A DNA stretch of 64,000 nucleotides from Cinnamomum chago (lineage: Eukaryota; Streptophyta; Magnoliopsida; Laurales; Lauraceae). The notes beneath the pieces were generated by a model. The model saw only the letters and a program-made list of their open reading frames with translations. It ran no database searches and was not told where the DNA came from. Shown one piece after another: positions 22,910 to 35,399 of the stretch. The DNA lies in contig CP142452.1 in NCBI GenBank assembly GCA_038049695.1, forward strand, positions 32,042,501 to 32,106,500, in the 5' to 3' direction. The position numbers were made by a program, and so were the translations under genes. Each line of letters opens with the position of its first letter. Positions within the stretch are counted from its first letter, which is position 1.

Positions 22910-25900
22910 CACAGCAACTACTGGTACAGGTTGTATGATCTGCATTGAAATTGTCAGCACGCATGCCATCTGTTGATGTTATTCTTTGCTATCAGTGTAT
23001 AATCTAGCCAGATTTGGTCTTGGGAATTAATAAATTTTCTTTTTTTTAAAAAGATGCTTTCATGTTTCATGGTCTGCATATATTGTTCTGCATTGCTCAT
23101 TAGTTCAACCACTGATCTTCCACACTCTTGAAACATGGTTTCTCAATCTATATAGCCTCTTAGATCTCATGAGATTTAGTAGTCTCTTTGATGCTCTTTT
23201 TTGTGTTGTTGAACCTTGGTTAAATAAGGATAGTTTCCACACTCTTGAAATATGGTTTTCAATTTTGAGGGATCAGCTATGAGAAGAAGAGGTAGCGCCC
23301 TCCACAAGCATTGCCTATGGTCTCCCAGGTGCAAGTTAGCAATGACCCACCTGCATTATGATATAATTGAGAGCTTAACGCAAGAGAATTATAAGTTTCT
23401 CAATCTCCCAATGCCTGTTTGATAGCAGGTAATTGATAGGATAACTACATGTAGGTGTCTACTTCTATAATTTGGAGATACTTGTTTACTGTTTTTTTGC
23501 CATGTAATTCAGTTCTTCCTTGATGGGACATATGTTGAGACCTGTGTGCACCTTTTTATCTCCATGTCCAGCTAGTAGTAGAAGCAGTAGTAGTAGCGGT
23601 AGTTAGCTTTTAAGCAATCATTGAGGAAGTGAGTACCCCTTTTAACAGGAAATAGACATGAATTCTCACATATGCCAAGCAATGAGTTTTCCCAACCTGG
23701 GCTACTCTCTTTCTATTCTAACGTGCAACAGGAGGAACTTTTCTTTGCTAAAGGATGAAGAATGCTATGTTCATGAGTTAGTCTAACTTCATCCTTCACA
23801 TGTTAATTTGCAATGGTCAATTGTGTTTTTTTGTGTGTGAAAGAGGGAAATAAATTGGAGCCCTCTAATTTAGAGATATCAGATCTTCCTACTGTCAGTA
23901 CAAAATTGCCCTCTTTATATTGGAAGCTCAATCTCTACAAGCCAAGTCAGTCTTTAAATTTCACTGTCTTTCATAGTAGATCTCATTACTGACCATACTA
24001 CCTCCAATGATGCATTTTTTTTCCTTTTCCACCCTATCAATTTCTGATAACAAGGATAGTTTCCACACTCTTGAAACATGGTTTTCAATTTTGCTGGAGA
24101 TGCCAAATGTAACTTTGGTTACTGCAGGATTTTGGATGATTATGGAGTGGCAGCTGCAAATTGCTTCAAGATAGTTTGGGTTATTGTGGGGCATCCAGTA
24201 GTTTGGTTAATGCGGGATTTTGGATGACTATGGAGTGGTAACTTTGGTTATTCATCATTTTGTATAGCATATAGACATGTGATATACTGGACAAGTGAGG
24301 GATTTCATTGCTATCTTTGCACATCAGTTGAACTAAAGTTTGGTGGCAACAAGAAGATCAGGTTTCTTGTGACCATGAATTCATTCCTGTGTAGATTCAT
24401 ATATCAGGTAACAGAAGAGTGCTTGGAGAAAGCCATTTCTGTTTACAATAATGTTTAGGAAAATTGGAAAGAGCACAAGGTTTGAAGATTATAAATGACT
24501 GTAACAGCCATTGTATACATGGTGCTCTATTTTGCATACAGATTACGTAATGAAGATTTCCATATCTGGCCCCAGCATCTAGATTCAGCCTGAAATGCAC
24601 ACAGATTGGGAACTTACAATACAGGTAGGACTTATGTCAGATCAGCGCACCCCCACAATGCATGGTGTTATTTTTTTTATTTAGGATCAGGAAAATCAGT
24701 TCATGATCTTATTTCTTCTGTGCAAGTCAAAAATTACATCGATCAACTTCCAGAGTAAGATGAAGGGAAATAAGAAAAACTTTCTTCTTTATGATGATCT
24801 ACTTTCTCCAAATGATATTAGGTGCTGCACCCTAATTGACCTTTTTGTCTGCATGTTAAAAAGGGTTTTGAATAGGAGTTGAGTTCTGAGGTCTCTCACC
24901 ATCATCTGAAGTGAATTCTGCGAATTAAAGTCACTCACCTAAAATCTGTGATCAAAGATGTGTGTGAACTCTTGGGTGAAAATTTCTCTCAAACATGAAT
25001 CAGAAAGAGGTGAAGGGTGAAGGATATAAGATGCAAATGTATATGGGCATCTGGCTCCAAAGTACTGTGACCTGGCCCATTTGCAATCATGTAAGGCCAA
25101 GCCAAGTTCTCGTACTATGATTATTGTCCATTTATCCTCTATGCTACTTTTGGGCCATTGCAAACTCAATCGAGAGCCCACCTGACAAATGGCCACCATG
25201 ACACTAATTTAATGGTACCATTCCTTGTACTTACAGTGCAGCCTATTGAAAGATAGTTTGTTGACAGAGGGATAGATTTGCTTACTTCATTTCACTGCAT
25301 TAAATTGGTGCGGGCCTGTGATTGTTTCTGAAGTCTGAACATAATGCATGCAGAGAGTGTTGTCAACATTTTTAGGCCCAAATACCACTTCTGAAGTCTT
25401 CCTCACTTGTTGACATCAAGGGGGTGAAGAAATGAGGGATGAATCAATTTAACTAGACTACCCTTCAATACACATCAAACAAGAGTACTGTTAAGAAACA
25501 TTGAGAGTGGCTTCATGATATCCGGTAACACTACTACTACAAATGCTAATCCTATTTGTAAGCGCTCACAACCAAGCAAGTAGACTTTTAACATTGTTTG
25601 TCCCCCATGTTCTACCATAGACTCTTCCCAAAGAGGAAGCTTCATGTGGCAGTCAGTCTCAGTGCCTTGCACTGGTTGTCTCAGGTGCCATGAAACTCTC
25701 TCTCTCTCTCTCTCTCTCTTGTGTATGTGTGTGTTTTTGTGTTAATCCTATTAGGAAGTTTAGAAAGCAACAAACACTGGTATAAGTGAGATTTCTTCCA
25801 GGTTTTGTTTGTGGGGTTGGAAAGAGAGTTTGTGAAATACAATTTAGTTAGATGGGTTTCCATCAATTTTTCTTTGTTGGGTGGGAATGGAATAGGAACT

Positions 25901-26038
25901 TCAATAACAAAAAACCCAAACTGGGTCACTTTCTCACTCTAAATTACACCATGTTAGGTGGGTTCTTCTCTAGATTTTATTCGGCTGGGTTCTCTTCATT
26001 TTGAGTAATAAGCCAGAAAATTGGTAACAAACACCGCA

Positions 26039-26039
<1 letters not shown>
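22910..26039. other. Intergenic with short dispersed repeats, no gene supported
   Basis: A short phrase (CACACTCTTGAAACATGGTT and variants, with TAGTTTC upstream in two cases) recurs at about 23120, 23236 and 24063. A second pair (GGATTTTGGATGA with GGAGTGG) lies at about 24128 and 24213. Both are traces of local duplication. A (CT)n/(GT)n microsatellite spans 25695–25733. Minus-strand frames of 60–86 codons here have no recognisable domain or splice context. Confidence 0.4.
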
Positions 26040-26101
<62 letters not shown>

Positions 26102-26102
26102 T
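26040..26102. repeat. (TC)n(CA)n microsatellite
   Basis: About 20 TC units followed by about 10 CA units. Confidence 0.95.
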
Positions 26103-26763
26103 ATTAGATTATTGGATTCCAAGGGAGCAAGAGACATGAATTTTGTTTGGTACAGTATTTGATGAAAAGGCCCACCACATCTTCCGTCACCAATCTCACC
26201 ATTGGTTAGAGCCTTGGAGAAATTCACCAGCAGTGCTCCACACTACCAAGAAGTAGTAGTCATGAACATTGAGCAGCGGTGAAGCCTAGAGAACCATGCC
26301 CGATGCACATGGAAATAGTATGGTGCAGAAGCCAGCAGGAATGGAGAAGAGGTAGACAAGCATCAACCTTCTTTATTTTTTTTCTTTTGATTCTTTTTGG
26401 TTGGGGGTGTCAATGACTCAATTGGATGGGACTCAGCTCAGTTTAGGATCACAACTCTTTATTGGCAGTAGTCCTAATCCTGAGTTCAACTCTCCTGAGA
26501 CTTGAGCCCAAAGATGGCTATTGAGTTATGATTGTCATGATCTGAGCTCAAATTGGTGGACTCAGGTTTAAGTTTCGGGTGTGGTGATCCTGGATCCGAA
26601 GTTTGGGTCTTAATCGGACTTGGGTGCTTCTTTCTCAAGTGCCTTTGGGCCTCCCATGGCCCTTATCAGGTGGGCTTCGAATCAGGAACCAGGGTCCATA
26701 TTTTAATTAAACTAGAATTTAGTTAATTTGTACTCTAATAACATTATTCAAATTCTATTGGCA
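26103..26763. other. Intergenic, no gene seen
   Basis: Unique-looking sequence with a G/T-rich portion (26400–26700) of the kind often found in degenerate plant MITEs (GGGGGTGTCAATGACTCAAT). No matching terminal inverted repeat was found. Confidence 0.3.
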
Positions 26764-29700
26764 TCTTGATTTAATTCTTCAATTTCTTCCTTTTTCCTTA
26801 AATTCCTCCCGTGCATCATCACATGAGATTCAGATGTTGCTTCATCTAATTTCTCTATGAAATCGTCTCATGATCTTTCTTTTCTAGTTTACGATATTCA
26901 TGCTATCATAATTGCTAAATACCAATGAAAAAAAAAAAAAAAAAAAAACAAAACACGAAACTTTTGAGAGTTATATTAAAATGAGAACCAACTTAAAAAA
27001 AAAATGAAATACAGCGAGTCATAGAAGCTTATTCCCTCAGAGTTCTTATCTTGTAGATTCTTATTCCTTGTTTTCTTGTGACTTCCCACTTGTACTTTAC
27101 TTTGTACTAACTTCTGCTTAGAGAGATATATGTTCTCATTTTATTAAGTCCCCAAAACAGGGAAGTTATGCAATGGAAATTACTCCCTCTCCAAGTAATA
27201 TTGGCATACTTTTTGTGGGGGTTATGAACCCCTAAGAGCTACTTGTATGATGAGCCACATAACTGGTTTTGTGGAATTGGCTTGAACCTCCACTATGGGC
27301 TTGGTTTGGGTCATGATCATGCAACTCCAATCCAGTGCATCGTTATCCATTAAATTCTGCATCATTGGGCTCTTTTGATATAAATCGGGATTGTCCAATG
27401 GAATGAATCGTTCCACTAATTTTCTGATTTGGATCTCCACTTAGTGTAGAATATTTTGGATTTTATTTGGAATATAGTTTACATTCTTCTTGGCCCTTCA
27501 TTCTATGTTTTGTTCCAAATTTATTGATATTTCCCTAATATGGATCTTGAATTTCTTTGATCGATCAAGTAGATCTAGATAATCAAAGTCTAGATCTATC
27601 ATATATCCCTGTGGGTTTGAACTATAAGATCCTAAATCAGACTCCACGACTTGAAAAGGCTTCGACATCTAGTAAACATCCCTTCACATTGTCTTCTCCT
27701 CTGTCATTTTCTCTTCTTTTGCTTCCATTGCAACTCTTTCACATGAATCACTTGTCTTTTGAGTTGCATTTGTCTTTGGATAGAGTACATGTAAGAGTTG
27801 TGTACCTTATCTACCCAATGTGGTCCAATGGGATGCAATCCAATGTCATGCAAGCAAATTGCAAATCAATTGTAACTAACGTTGCCTTTGGTAATCTTGA
27901 TAAAATGAATGTTCGAAGTTTTAAATCTCTCCATGTGGGATACTGACATTCACAATTTATTTGAGAGCATGATACTCACACCTTTCACCGCCGTCGCCGT
28001 CGCCGTCGCAGCCGCTGCCACCACCATCAAGCTATGTTGGGATTAGCTATATGAACAGATGTAAATCATAATTCCGATCTAAATCATACTTTTAGATTGA
28101 TGCTTTATTGGGCCCCTTGGATAAAAAAATTGGGATTGATGGATGCAATGGATTAGTCCACTATTTTTTTTTATTTCCCTGCATAATTTGGAATCTTTTA
28201 TACCTGATTTGGAGATCCAATCTACAACTATCTTTGCGCTTCATTCAATGTTTTGACCAATTTTTTTTTTTTAATCTTGCCGTACCATGGATGTTGAATT
28301 CCTTTGGTCTATCAAGTAAATTATGGTAATTATATGCCAGATCTGCCAAATATCAATATAGGTCTAAATTGTTGGATGCTAGAACGACTCCCCCATTCAT
28401 TTGAGCATTGTCTACCGTTACAATAACCAATATGGTCGACATAATTAACTTCCCAAAAAATAAAGAAACAAGTTGATTGAAGGTTGTTCACTTAAAGTTG
28501 TTATCTTGTTGATTTTGGTCTCTTGTTTCTTTCGCGTGAATTGGCCATTTTATTAATTCTCTAATCATTAGAGGTTCTTGTATGATTGAAATTAGTTCGT
28601 CTCCAAAGAGTACATGGCTTCCCATTAGAGGGTTTTTGCCTTTTTTGGAGCCCAAAAGTTGTACTTGTAAGACCCGCCACATGATTGATATTGTGGCAGA
28701 AGTTTGGGTGTCCAGTATGGGCCTAGTTCGGGTCATGTTCAGTTGTGTCCAATTAATGACATTATTGCACATTTATTTATCTAATTTTTCCCCATTCAAT
28801 GCAAAATTGGGATTGATGGATGTAATCAAACGATCAACTAATTTTCTTATTTGCATCCTTTATAATTTAGAATCTTTTTGATCTAATCCGGAAATCCAAT
28901 ATGCGGCGATGTTGATACTTCATACCATGTTTTGAGCAAAAGTTATTGATCTTGGCTTAACTTGGATGTTTAAATCTGTTGATCCATCAAGCCAATCCGA
29001 GTAATTTTAGGCCAAATCTGTCACATATCCCTATAGGTCTTGTCTATTAGCAGCTTGAAATACTTCCCCCATTGAATTGAGCAATGCCTGCCATTATAAT
29101 GACAAATATGGTCCACATAATTAACTTCCTGAGAAACGAAAGAAACAAATTGATCGAAAGTTCTTTACTTGTTGATTTTGGTCCATAGGTTCTTTGCCAT
29201 GACTTGCCCCTTCTATTAAGTCTTCAATTAGGAGAGGTTTATAAGTACGATTTAAATTACTTTATCTCCAAATAGTATTGGGCATCCCATTAGCGGGGTT
29301 GTAGACCCCAGAATTGTTCGTCGTAAGACCAGCCACGTGGCTGATTTTGTGAAGGGACTTTGGACAACCAAAATGGGCGTAGTGTGGGTCATGTTGGGGT
29401 GGGCCACATACATGAAATTGCCTGCATTATTGGGCCCATTTGATAGGAAATGGGGATCGATGGATGGAATCAATTGATCCACTCATTTTCCGATTTAGAG
29501 GGTAATCCAATCTACAACGACCTTGGCACTTGATTCCATGTTTTGACCTAAATTTATCTATCCTGCCTCAACATGGATGTTGAATTCTTTTAATATAATT
29601 CAAGTGGATCTAGGTAATTAATGACCATGTTTGTCACATATCCTTATAAGGCTGAACTAGTGGCTACTGCAAGGACTCCTCCGTTGAATTGAGCAGTGGC

Positions 29701-29945
29701 TGCTATTATCTTGTTGATTTCGGTCCCTTTATGACTTGCCCGTTCTATTAAGTCTCGAATTATGAGAGGTTCCTATACGATTGAAACTGCTTCCTTTTCA
29801 AATTGTATTGGGCATCACATGAGTTTGTTTGTGGGCCCTCGAAAGGGGAAAACATCCACATGGCTGATTTTGTGAGCGAAGTTTTAGCGTCCAGTATGAG
29901 CCTAGTTTAGGTTGTGTTCATGTAGGTCTATTATGGGTTGTTTCA
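26764..29945. repeat. Long repeat block, copy B
   Basis: Same order and orientation as 8340–11945, from the shared start (ATCTTGATTTAATTCTTCA) to past the end of copy A. The module landmark recurs at about 27150, 28565, 29226 and 29757. It lacks about 570 bp present in copy A at 9640–10220, and carries a short GCC/GTC-type expansion (27987–28024) that copy A lacks. It ends just before the second ROP fragment. Confidence 0.8.
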
Positions 29946-29965
29946 TCAAATTACTTCCTCTCTCC

Positions 29966-30172
29966 TTGTTTGTGCAAGGCTAGCGATGAAAATGTTGCAA
30001 AGATGGTAAGCAATTGCTGGTTCATTCTGGAATACTGTACTCTTCTACTTGTTTTTCTTGACAGTTTATCTTTCCCTCATTGGTGATACATTTTTTTCTC
30101 TTTCCAAGCGGATACCCGAACTGAAACATTATGTGCATGGTGTTCCCATTGCCCTCGTTGGGACAAAACTTG
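29966..30172 (+). pseudogene. ROP/RAC small GTPase pseudogene, second copy (end of exon 3, intron, exon 4)
   Basis: The segment up to 30005 encodes KASDENVAKM, the end of ROP exon 3, followed by GTAAGC. The intron (30006–30108) is clearly related to the intron of the copy at 19763–19862. Exon 4 (30109–30172) encodes RIPELKHYVHGVPIALVGTK in frame, up to the conserved split codon before GT. The exon 4 frame is cleaner here than in the first copy. Everything upstream of the last part of exon 3 is replaced by repeat block B, and no downstream exon was found. This is a truncated, non-functional duplicate. Confidence 0.75.
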
Positions 30173-31404
30173 GTTGGACTTTTCTTGGTGAGTTCAGTTG
30201 TGTTGACAAGTGCTCCATGTCTCAACCCAAAGGTCGCGGGTTCGAGTCATGTTACCATTAAGAAAAAATGGGTTTTCTTTTCTTTATTGATTTTATTTCT
30301 GTAATGTGGGTATTTTGTTGGATTGGATTTTTTTTTATTACAATCATTTCAATTTGATGTCTGTTTTTCAATCTTTTTATGGTCATTGATAGGAAGCTCT
30401 ATTGGAGATTTTAGGAATATCTCCTTTTAATTGTGTACAATAATTATCTCTTTGTTTTGGTAGTAAAATTCGTTTACTTCTCTTTGGATTATGTAGGTGT
30501 AGATTTTTAATTTTTTTACTATCTTGTCATTTTTTAGCATGTTGTTGGTTTTAACAATGTTGTGGTGATGGTAAAATGTGTTTTCTTTGGATTTTGACTA
30601 GAGCTTGCTTCACAATTTGAAAGTGCTCGATGTTGCAACCAAAGGGTTGTTCGAATCATCTTTCCATTCAAAAGCGATTTCTTTTCTTTTTTTTTGGTTT
30701 TTTGTTGTTGTAATCTTTGAATTATTTTCAGGCTGGGATTTGCTTATTAGAACCGTTTCAATATAAACTCATGCTTTTTTTCAAGTTAGTTATCACCATT
30801 AAAAAAGGATTTTTATTGGTTTTGTTTTTGTAATCTTGGTGTTTTTGTCAGATCATGTTTTGCATGCACCAAGTCACTGTTTTGGTAGGGTTATTTTGCC
30901 TTAAACCCACTGCTCAGTGCTAGAACTTTGTTCATGTCACTTGATTCACTGCTGGGCGATGATTTGCATGCTGAATTTTATGCATGTCTGTTTGCTGCAT
31001 TATTTAATTTGCGGCCTGCATGTAAATTTTAACTATGATAACATATTGTTTGAATGTCTTTCCATGCACAATAATTCATGGTTTAGGCATATATTTCATG
31101 CGGACTTGGTATGCATTTTACATTATTGTTGAACTTGTTGTGCACACATTGTTATATGTTTCCATGCACTGTCAAGCATGATTTCATACAGCTTTCCATG
31201 CATGAAATAATGATATTTGTGATTTAATTTGCTAACTTGGTATGAATTTCATTGGCCCATCATGTTCATCAGTTTCCATGATTTGTATATTTTCCCATGA
31301 TTTTATGCGCTTTATCATGAATTTGTATGCAAAAAATACTCATATATGCTTTTGTTGTTCAAAAACTGGTGCTCTTGTTCATGAAACAATCCAAACGGAA
31401 CCTT
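30173..31404. other. Intergenic with two related tRNA-like (SINE-like) phrases
   Basis: 30206–30262 contains AAGTGCTCCATG, then GGTCGCGGGTTCGAGTC, which resembles an RNA polymerase III B box, followed by ACCATTAAGAAAAAATGGG. A diverged relative at about 30619–30700 (AAGTGCTCGATG … GGGTTGTTCGAATC) suggests two decayed copies of one small SINE-like element. The remainder is AT-rich with many CATG palindromes (30840–31340) and no gene. Confidence 0.35.
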
Positions 31405-31515
31405 TTTTTCTTCAAAACAGTCCCTTCTACTTGCTGTTTTTTCAAAGCAGTCCCATACATGTGCAGGATTTTCGAAACAGTCCACTGTTTGCTCCAAATT
31501 CTTAAAACAGTCCAT
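31405..31515. repeat. Short degenerate minisatellite, ~30-bp period, four units
   Basis: The phrase AAAACAGTCC (or AAAGCAGTCC) recurs at about 31414, 31443, 31474 and 31505 with similar spacing. Confidence 0.6.
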
Positions 31516-31989
31516 TACACCAAGAATTCAAAACAGAATTCAAATATGAAATTCCCACAAAAGTCTCCTAAATCTACCAAAAATCCTATCCTAACTTGGA
31601 GATTAAGATAAGAACCTTCCAAACCAAAAAGGGAAACCCAAGCCATATCAAACAAAAAGGGTCGGACCACATATAAGGAAATCCCCACCCAATTTGAAAA
31701 AAAAACACATAAGGCCTGCATTTTGAGCCAGTAAGCGACTAAAAAACCTAATAAAAATCCCAACCTGTCCTTTCTCCAAATCTGCCATAATCCTCAATTG
31801 TTTCCCTCTCTCCTTGATCTTCCTCTCCGACATCGACATTGGATCTCTCTTGATCCTCACCTCTCTCTCTCATTCTCTCTCACTATCTCTCATGTGCCGG
31901 ATCATGCTTGGCTTTGTTTCTTAATTTTTAATTTTTAGTTTTTAAGTTTTGGCTGGTTAGGAGCAAGTGGTTTTTGTTTGGTCGGATTG

Positions 31990-32210
31990 TAGGTTAACGT
32001 CATTTTTACATTTTTTTTGGGAAGGTGGGCCCATATACTTGCGATTTGTTACAGTAGGCCCATATCCTATTGACAATTAGGGCCAGGCCCAGCACAACCT
32101 GTGCAACGTCGGCACCCTGCTCTGCATGGCCCGTCCATTGGCCAGGCTGGTCCGGGCCACAACTTATAGACAGGTGTTCCAGGCCCGGCCCAATTTTCAC
32201 CCTTAGTTCC
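31990..32210 (-). mobile_element. GGCCC-rich degenerate hAT/MITE-like segment
   Basis: Unlike its AT-rich surroundings this stretch is GC-rich. Read on the minus strand it starts TAAGGGTGAAAATTGGGCCG, resembling the TAGGG-TGTCAA-GGGCC termini of common plant hAT-like MITEs. No clear opposite terminus was found. Confidence 0.3.
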
Positions 32211-33198
32211 CAAGACTCGATCCCATAGCTCACCTGCTGAAACTCTCACTTTGGAGTTTGCATATCTCCTCCCCGAAAATCAGAGGCGACTCGTATCCCC
32301 TGTTTTCTCCTTCCAGCACGATTTTCTTCTCTCTATCTCCCACAGTAGGTTCGACGCCCTACAACTTCTCATTGTTGGACGTTAAGGTAGGTTATCGATC
32401 GATGAAAATGACTGATTTTTTTAAGGGATTTTTTCAAGGGTTTCAGATCTCAATCTTTTGAAACCTTTGTGAAACTCAGATTGGAGTAAGGAATCTGATC
32501 TCAGAAGAAGAGGAAGATCGAGTTCAAGCTCTTTTAAGTGACTTTTAGGGTTGCTTTTGGTTTTTGAGCTTTGAAAATCAATGAGGAGAAAGAAAGGAAG
32601 ATGGAACTCTATTTTTTGGTGATTTCAGTCTTTGTCTCTGTCTCTGTCTCCCGAAATACACAGCCGCTTCTTTTTGGGGATTTTGAAGGTATTCTTCTTC
32701 TAATTATTATAAGTTCTGATTTACGGTGGAGATTTTGTGGATTTTGAGGGTCTTCGATTAGAAATTGGTGTTAATGGTTAGGGTTTCTCGAATACTCAGA
32801 TGGGCTCTTGGATTTCTCTTTTCTATTCAATTTTCAGAAAGAAACTCCCTTTCTCATCATGTTGCTACCCTTTCTTTGTGGATCATGAAAGTCCACTCTC
32901 TTCAAGGACCCAATCTCATCTCTCCCTATTTGGTTTTGGTTTTAGCTCATTCTCTTCATCGTCATTGCTTGATGTGATTTGAGAGTAGTATTGGACAAAG
33001 GGCGTATGGCATCTTCTTCTTCAACATGCCGACCTTTCAAATTTTCAGAGAAGTAGTATTGGATAGAGCAGCTTCTTTGAGGGCAAAGCTGTCATCAATG
33101 AAGGTTTTGGGGCCCTTTTGGCAATCATCTTCTCAGTCTTCACCTATTTTCTTGTAAGATCTTTTATTTTATTTTTCTTATGTAAATGATATTTCTAG
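32211..33198. other. UTR/intron-like sequence, no exon supported
   Basis: CT-rich then GT-rich segments resemble a plant 5' UTR and first intron upstream of the exon at 33199. The short frames (for example an ATG frame at about 33027–33155) are not recognisable. Confidence 0.3.
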
Positions 33199-33309
33199 GC
33201 ATCTGGTTATGGGGCACAAGGCATCAACCACGAGAAACAAAACATTGTCTCTTTATTTCTTGAGATTGATGTAGGCCAATCTATAGAAACTGCCGGACAG
33301 TTCCTACAG
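33199..33309 (+). pseudogene. Orphan exon: UBA-like domain of a PUX7/UBXD7-type UBX protein
   Basis: An exon of exactly 37 codons lies between the acceptor TTTCTAG and the donor CAG|GTTGGG. It includes KQNIVSLFLEIDVGQSIETA and ends GQFLQ. This matches the start of the UBA-like ubiquitin-binding domain in plant UBX-domain proteins, where the family has SSFLEIAVGQTAETA-type sequence. Such proteins link ubiquitinated substrates to the CDC48 ATPase. The usual continuation of the domain (W-K-L-E-E-A-I type) is not found after the intron, and no UBX domain follows in the window. It is probably an exon fragment, not a working gene. The frame itself is open. Confidence 0.55.
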
Positions 33310-34997
33310 GTTGGGTTTTTATTGATTTCTTTCTGTGTTTTATGTGTCTTTTTTGTGTAAAAGGATGGATTTTAGATGGTTGGGTGATGTTGTTTTTGGA
33401 TGGAAACCTAATTTGAAAATGGTGGGTTTCAGCAAATCAGGTTTTGGTTGGTTGCATCGGATGAAATGGGATGGTTGTATGGGGATATGAGGGTGCATTA
33501 CTTCGGGAATGCTTGACGATGTTTCTACATTACTGAGGTGAGAGGTCTTGGCAGATTTTTTAGTATCTTTTTATTTTCTTCACATGGGTTATATCAAAAC
33601 ATTGATTTCAAGAGTGATGAATGATTGAATTGAGTTGGTTCGAGCCCCATCTCCCATTTCCATGATTAATGTAAAGTGAAAAAACATCTCAATTGACTCC
33701 AGATCATTTGTATTTGAAACACAAGAGAGGAGCAAGGCCTGTAAATGGCAGGAAAGATTCCAAGTTTTGGAAATACATTCTAATATTCAAATTACAAAAA
33801 CTTATTTTGCAAGGTGAGTTTCTAATGTTACACCTCTGTTCTGACAGAGGAAGTTATAAGATTTGGAATATATCCATTTCTTTATCCAACAGTACAGATT
33901 TGGTTATTTTTTTTCTATTGGTTACTTAATTCCTTCCAGGGAAAATGTTTTCTATGAAGATAGAAAACTTCTTTTTTTGCATCTAGTGTTTCCTGAGTGA
34001 AGAATTCCTAAATAATATGTAAAAGATAGACAGAGTTTCCTGCACTTTTGAAAATTCAAAGAAGAATAATGCAGTAGGTTGGCTGATTCAATTTTTTGTT
34101 TTCTTTTTCAGTCAGAGTAATCCAAGGCAGCTTGGGTAAAATATCTTGCAATTGACTAGAAAATTGTGTTGTTATATAAAAGACAGAACATATAACTACA
34201 AGGTGAGAATCAACAGGTTGGGTGTAGAATTAATCTAATTCTTGCAACTAGGGCACACCATTTTCCATAAGATTGCTATTTCTGACACATGTACATACTT
34301 TCATGACTTTTGAAGAGGAAAAAAACATAGCCTTACAGGTAACCTCTGTTGTTGATAAAAACTTTATTTATTGATTTGTCATCTGTTATAGTAATTTGCA
34401 GTATTAGCTATTGGGATATTTTTTGTGCATCCTTTTCCTGGAAATTTCTTGTTTTGGGAAACTATTGAGAAAATTCGTAAATTTTGGAGTTTGTTTGCAC
34501 ACGTGCATACATGAAAAACTTCACTAGAAAGAAAATAATTTTAAAAATTATAAAATTAGTAAAAATTCAGCAAACATAATGGGAGATTTATTAAATTTTG
34601 ATAAAGAGATTGATGTAAAATTTCATGAAAATATTGAGAACTAACTTCCCATGAATATGTTATAATCTTGTAGTATTCCTGCTTGGAAATATTTTAAATC
34701 TTGCAATTTTCTCATGATAATATTTCATATTATGACATTCTCATGGGAAAATCGCAATATTTTTAGCCTACTGCTGATAAAGTTTGGAACAAATAAACGG
34801 CATATTGTCCCAACTCCAAGCTGCATATGGCATAGTTGTAAAACTTCATCGTGCCATACACCCTCTTGGCAGCTATCCACATGCATATGAGGCATAAGTG
34901 TGAATGGAGGCCAAGAAAAAAAAATTATTTTCTTTTTCGACTTTGGTTGGCTGCTTTATTAAATATCATGCTTAATACTATTTGTTTTACATAACAG
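33310..34997. other. Intergenic/intron-like, no gene supported
   Basis: AT-rich sequence between the two orphan exons. A plus frame at 33693–33929 is unremarkable. No LTR, TIR or conserved exon was recognised. Confidence 0.3.
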
Positions 34998-35167
34998 GTT
35001 CTCAATCTCCAGCTTAATCCTTTGACAGAGGATCAATCTTTTGATGTATGTAACCTGCAACAATCATCTCAGCAAGCTAAAGATGCTACTTAGGCGTAGC
35101 TGAATATATGGGACAACTGGCTATAGCGATGGAGAAGTTGGAGGCTCTTGTAAGCTTTGTAAACCAG
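34998..35167 (+). pseudogene. Orphan exon of a TGA-type bZIP factor (DOG1/C-terminal domain), internally deleted
   Basis: After the acceptor ATAACAG the sequence encodes LNPLTEDQ and then CNLQQSSQQAKDAT. This matches the PLTEQQ…CNLQQSSQQAEDAL stretch of TGA factors, which bind TGACG elements and NPR1-type co-activators. A stop follows, and directly after it a second block encodes AEYMGQLAIAMEKLEALVSF and ends VNQ at a GT donor, where TGA genes also have an intron. The ~35–40 residues that normally join the two blocks are missing, and the frame is shifted by the deletion. No bZIP-domain exon or downstream DOG1 exon was found. It is a clear pseudogene fragment. Confidence 0.8.
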
Positions 35168-35399
35168 GTAGCCCATTTCCCATGCATTGAGTAAATCCTT
35201 ATACATGTTAGGATCTTTAATTCATTCACTCAAGGCTCTATATTACCTTCACATTCAGTTTCTTGGAGATTTTATTTTCTGAAGTGTATATGGGGTTTTG
35301 GAAATATAAAATGGTTGGATGCATTTTATTTTTATTTAAGTAATTTTGTAATGATTATTTGCTTGTAATGGGTCTTTCATTAATAAATCAAGTTTATGG
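35168..35399. other. Intergenic, nothing recognised
   Basis: AT-rich sequence after the TGA-like donor site. The boundary with the retrotransposon LTR to its right cannot be placed. Confidence 0.3.

Noticed and set aside
24939..25199. 86-codon minus-strand frame
   Set aside because: No recognised family and no splice signals; treated as chance.
27987..28024. GCC/GTC repeat as part of a coding exon
   Set aside because: It is a short trinucleotide expansion in repeat block B; copy A lacks it and neither copy has an open gene.
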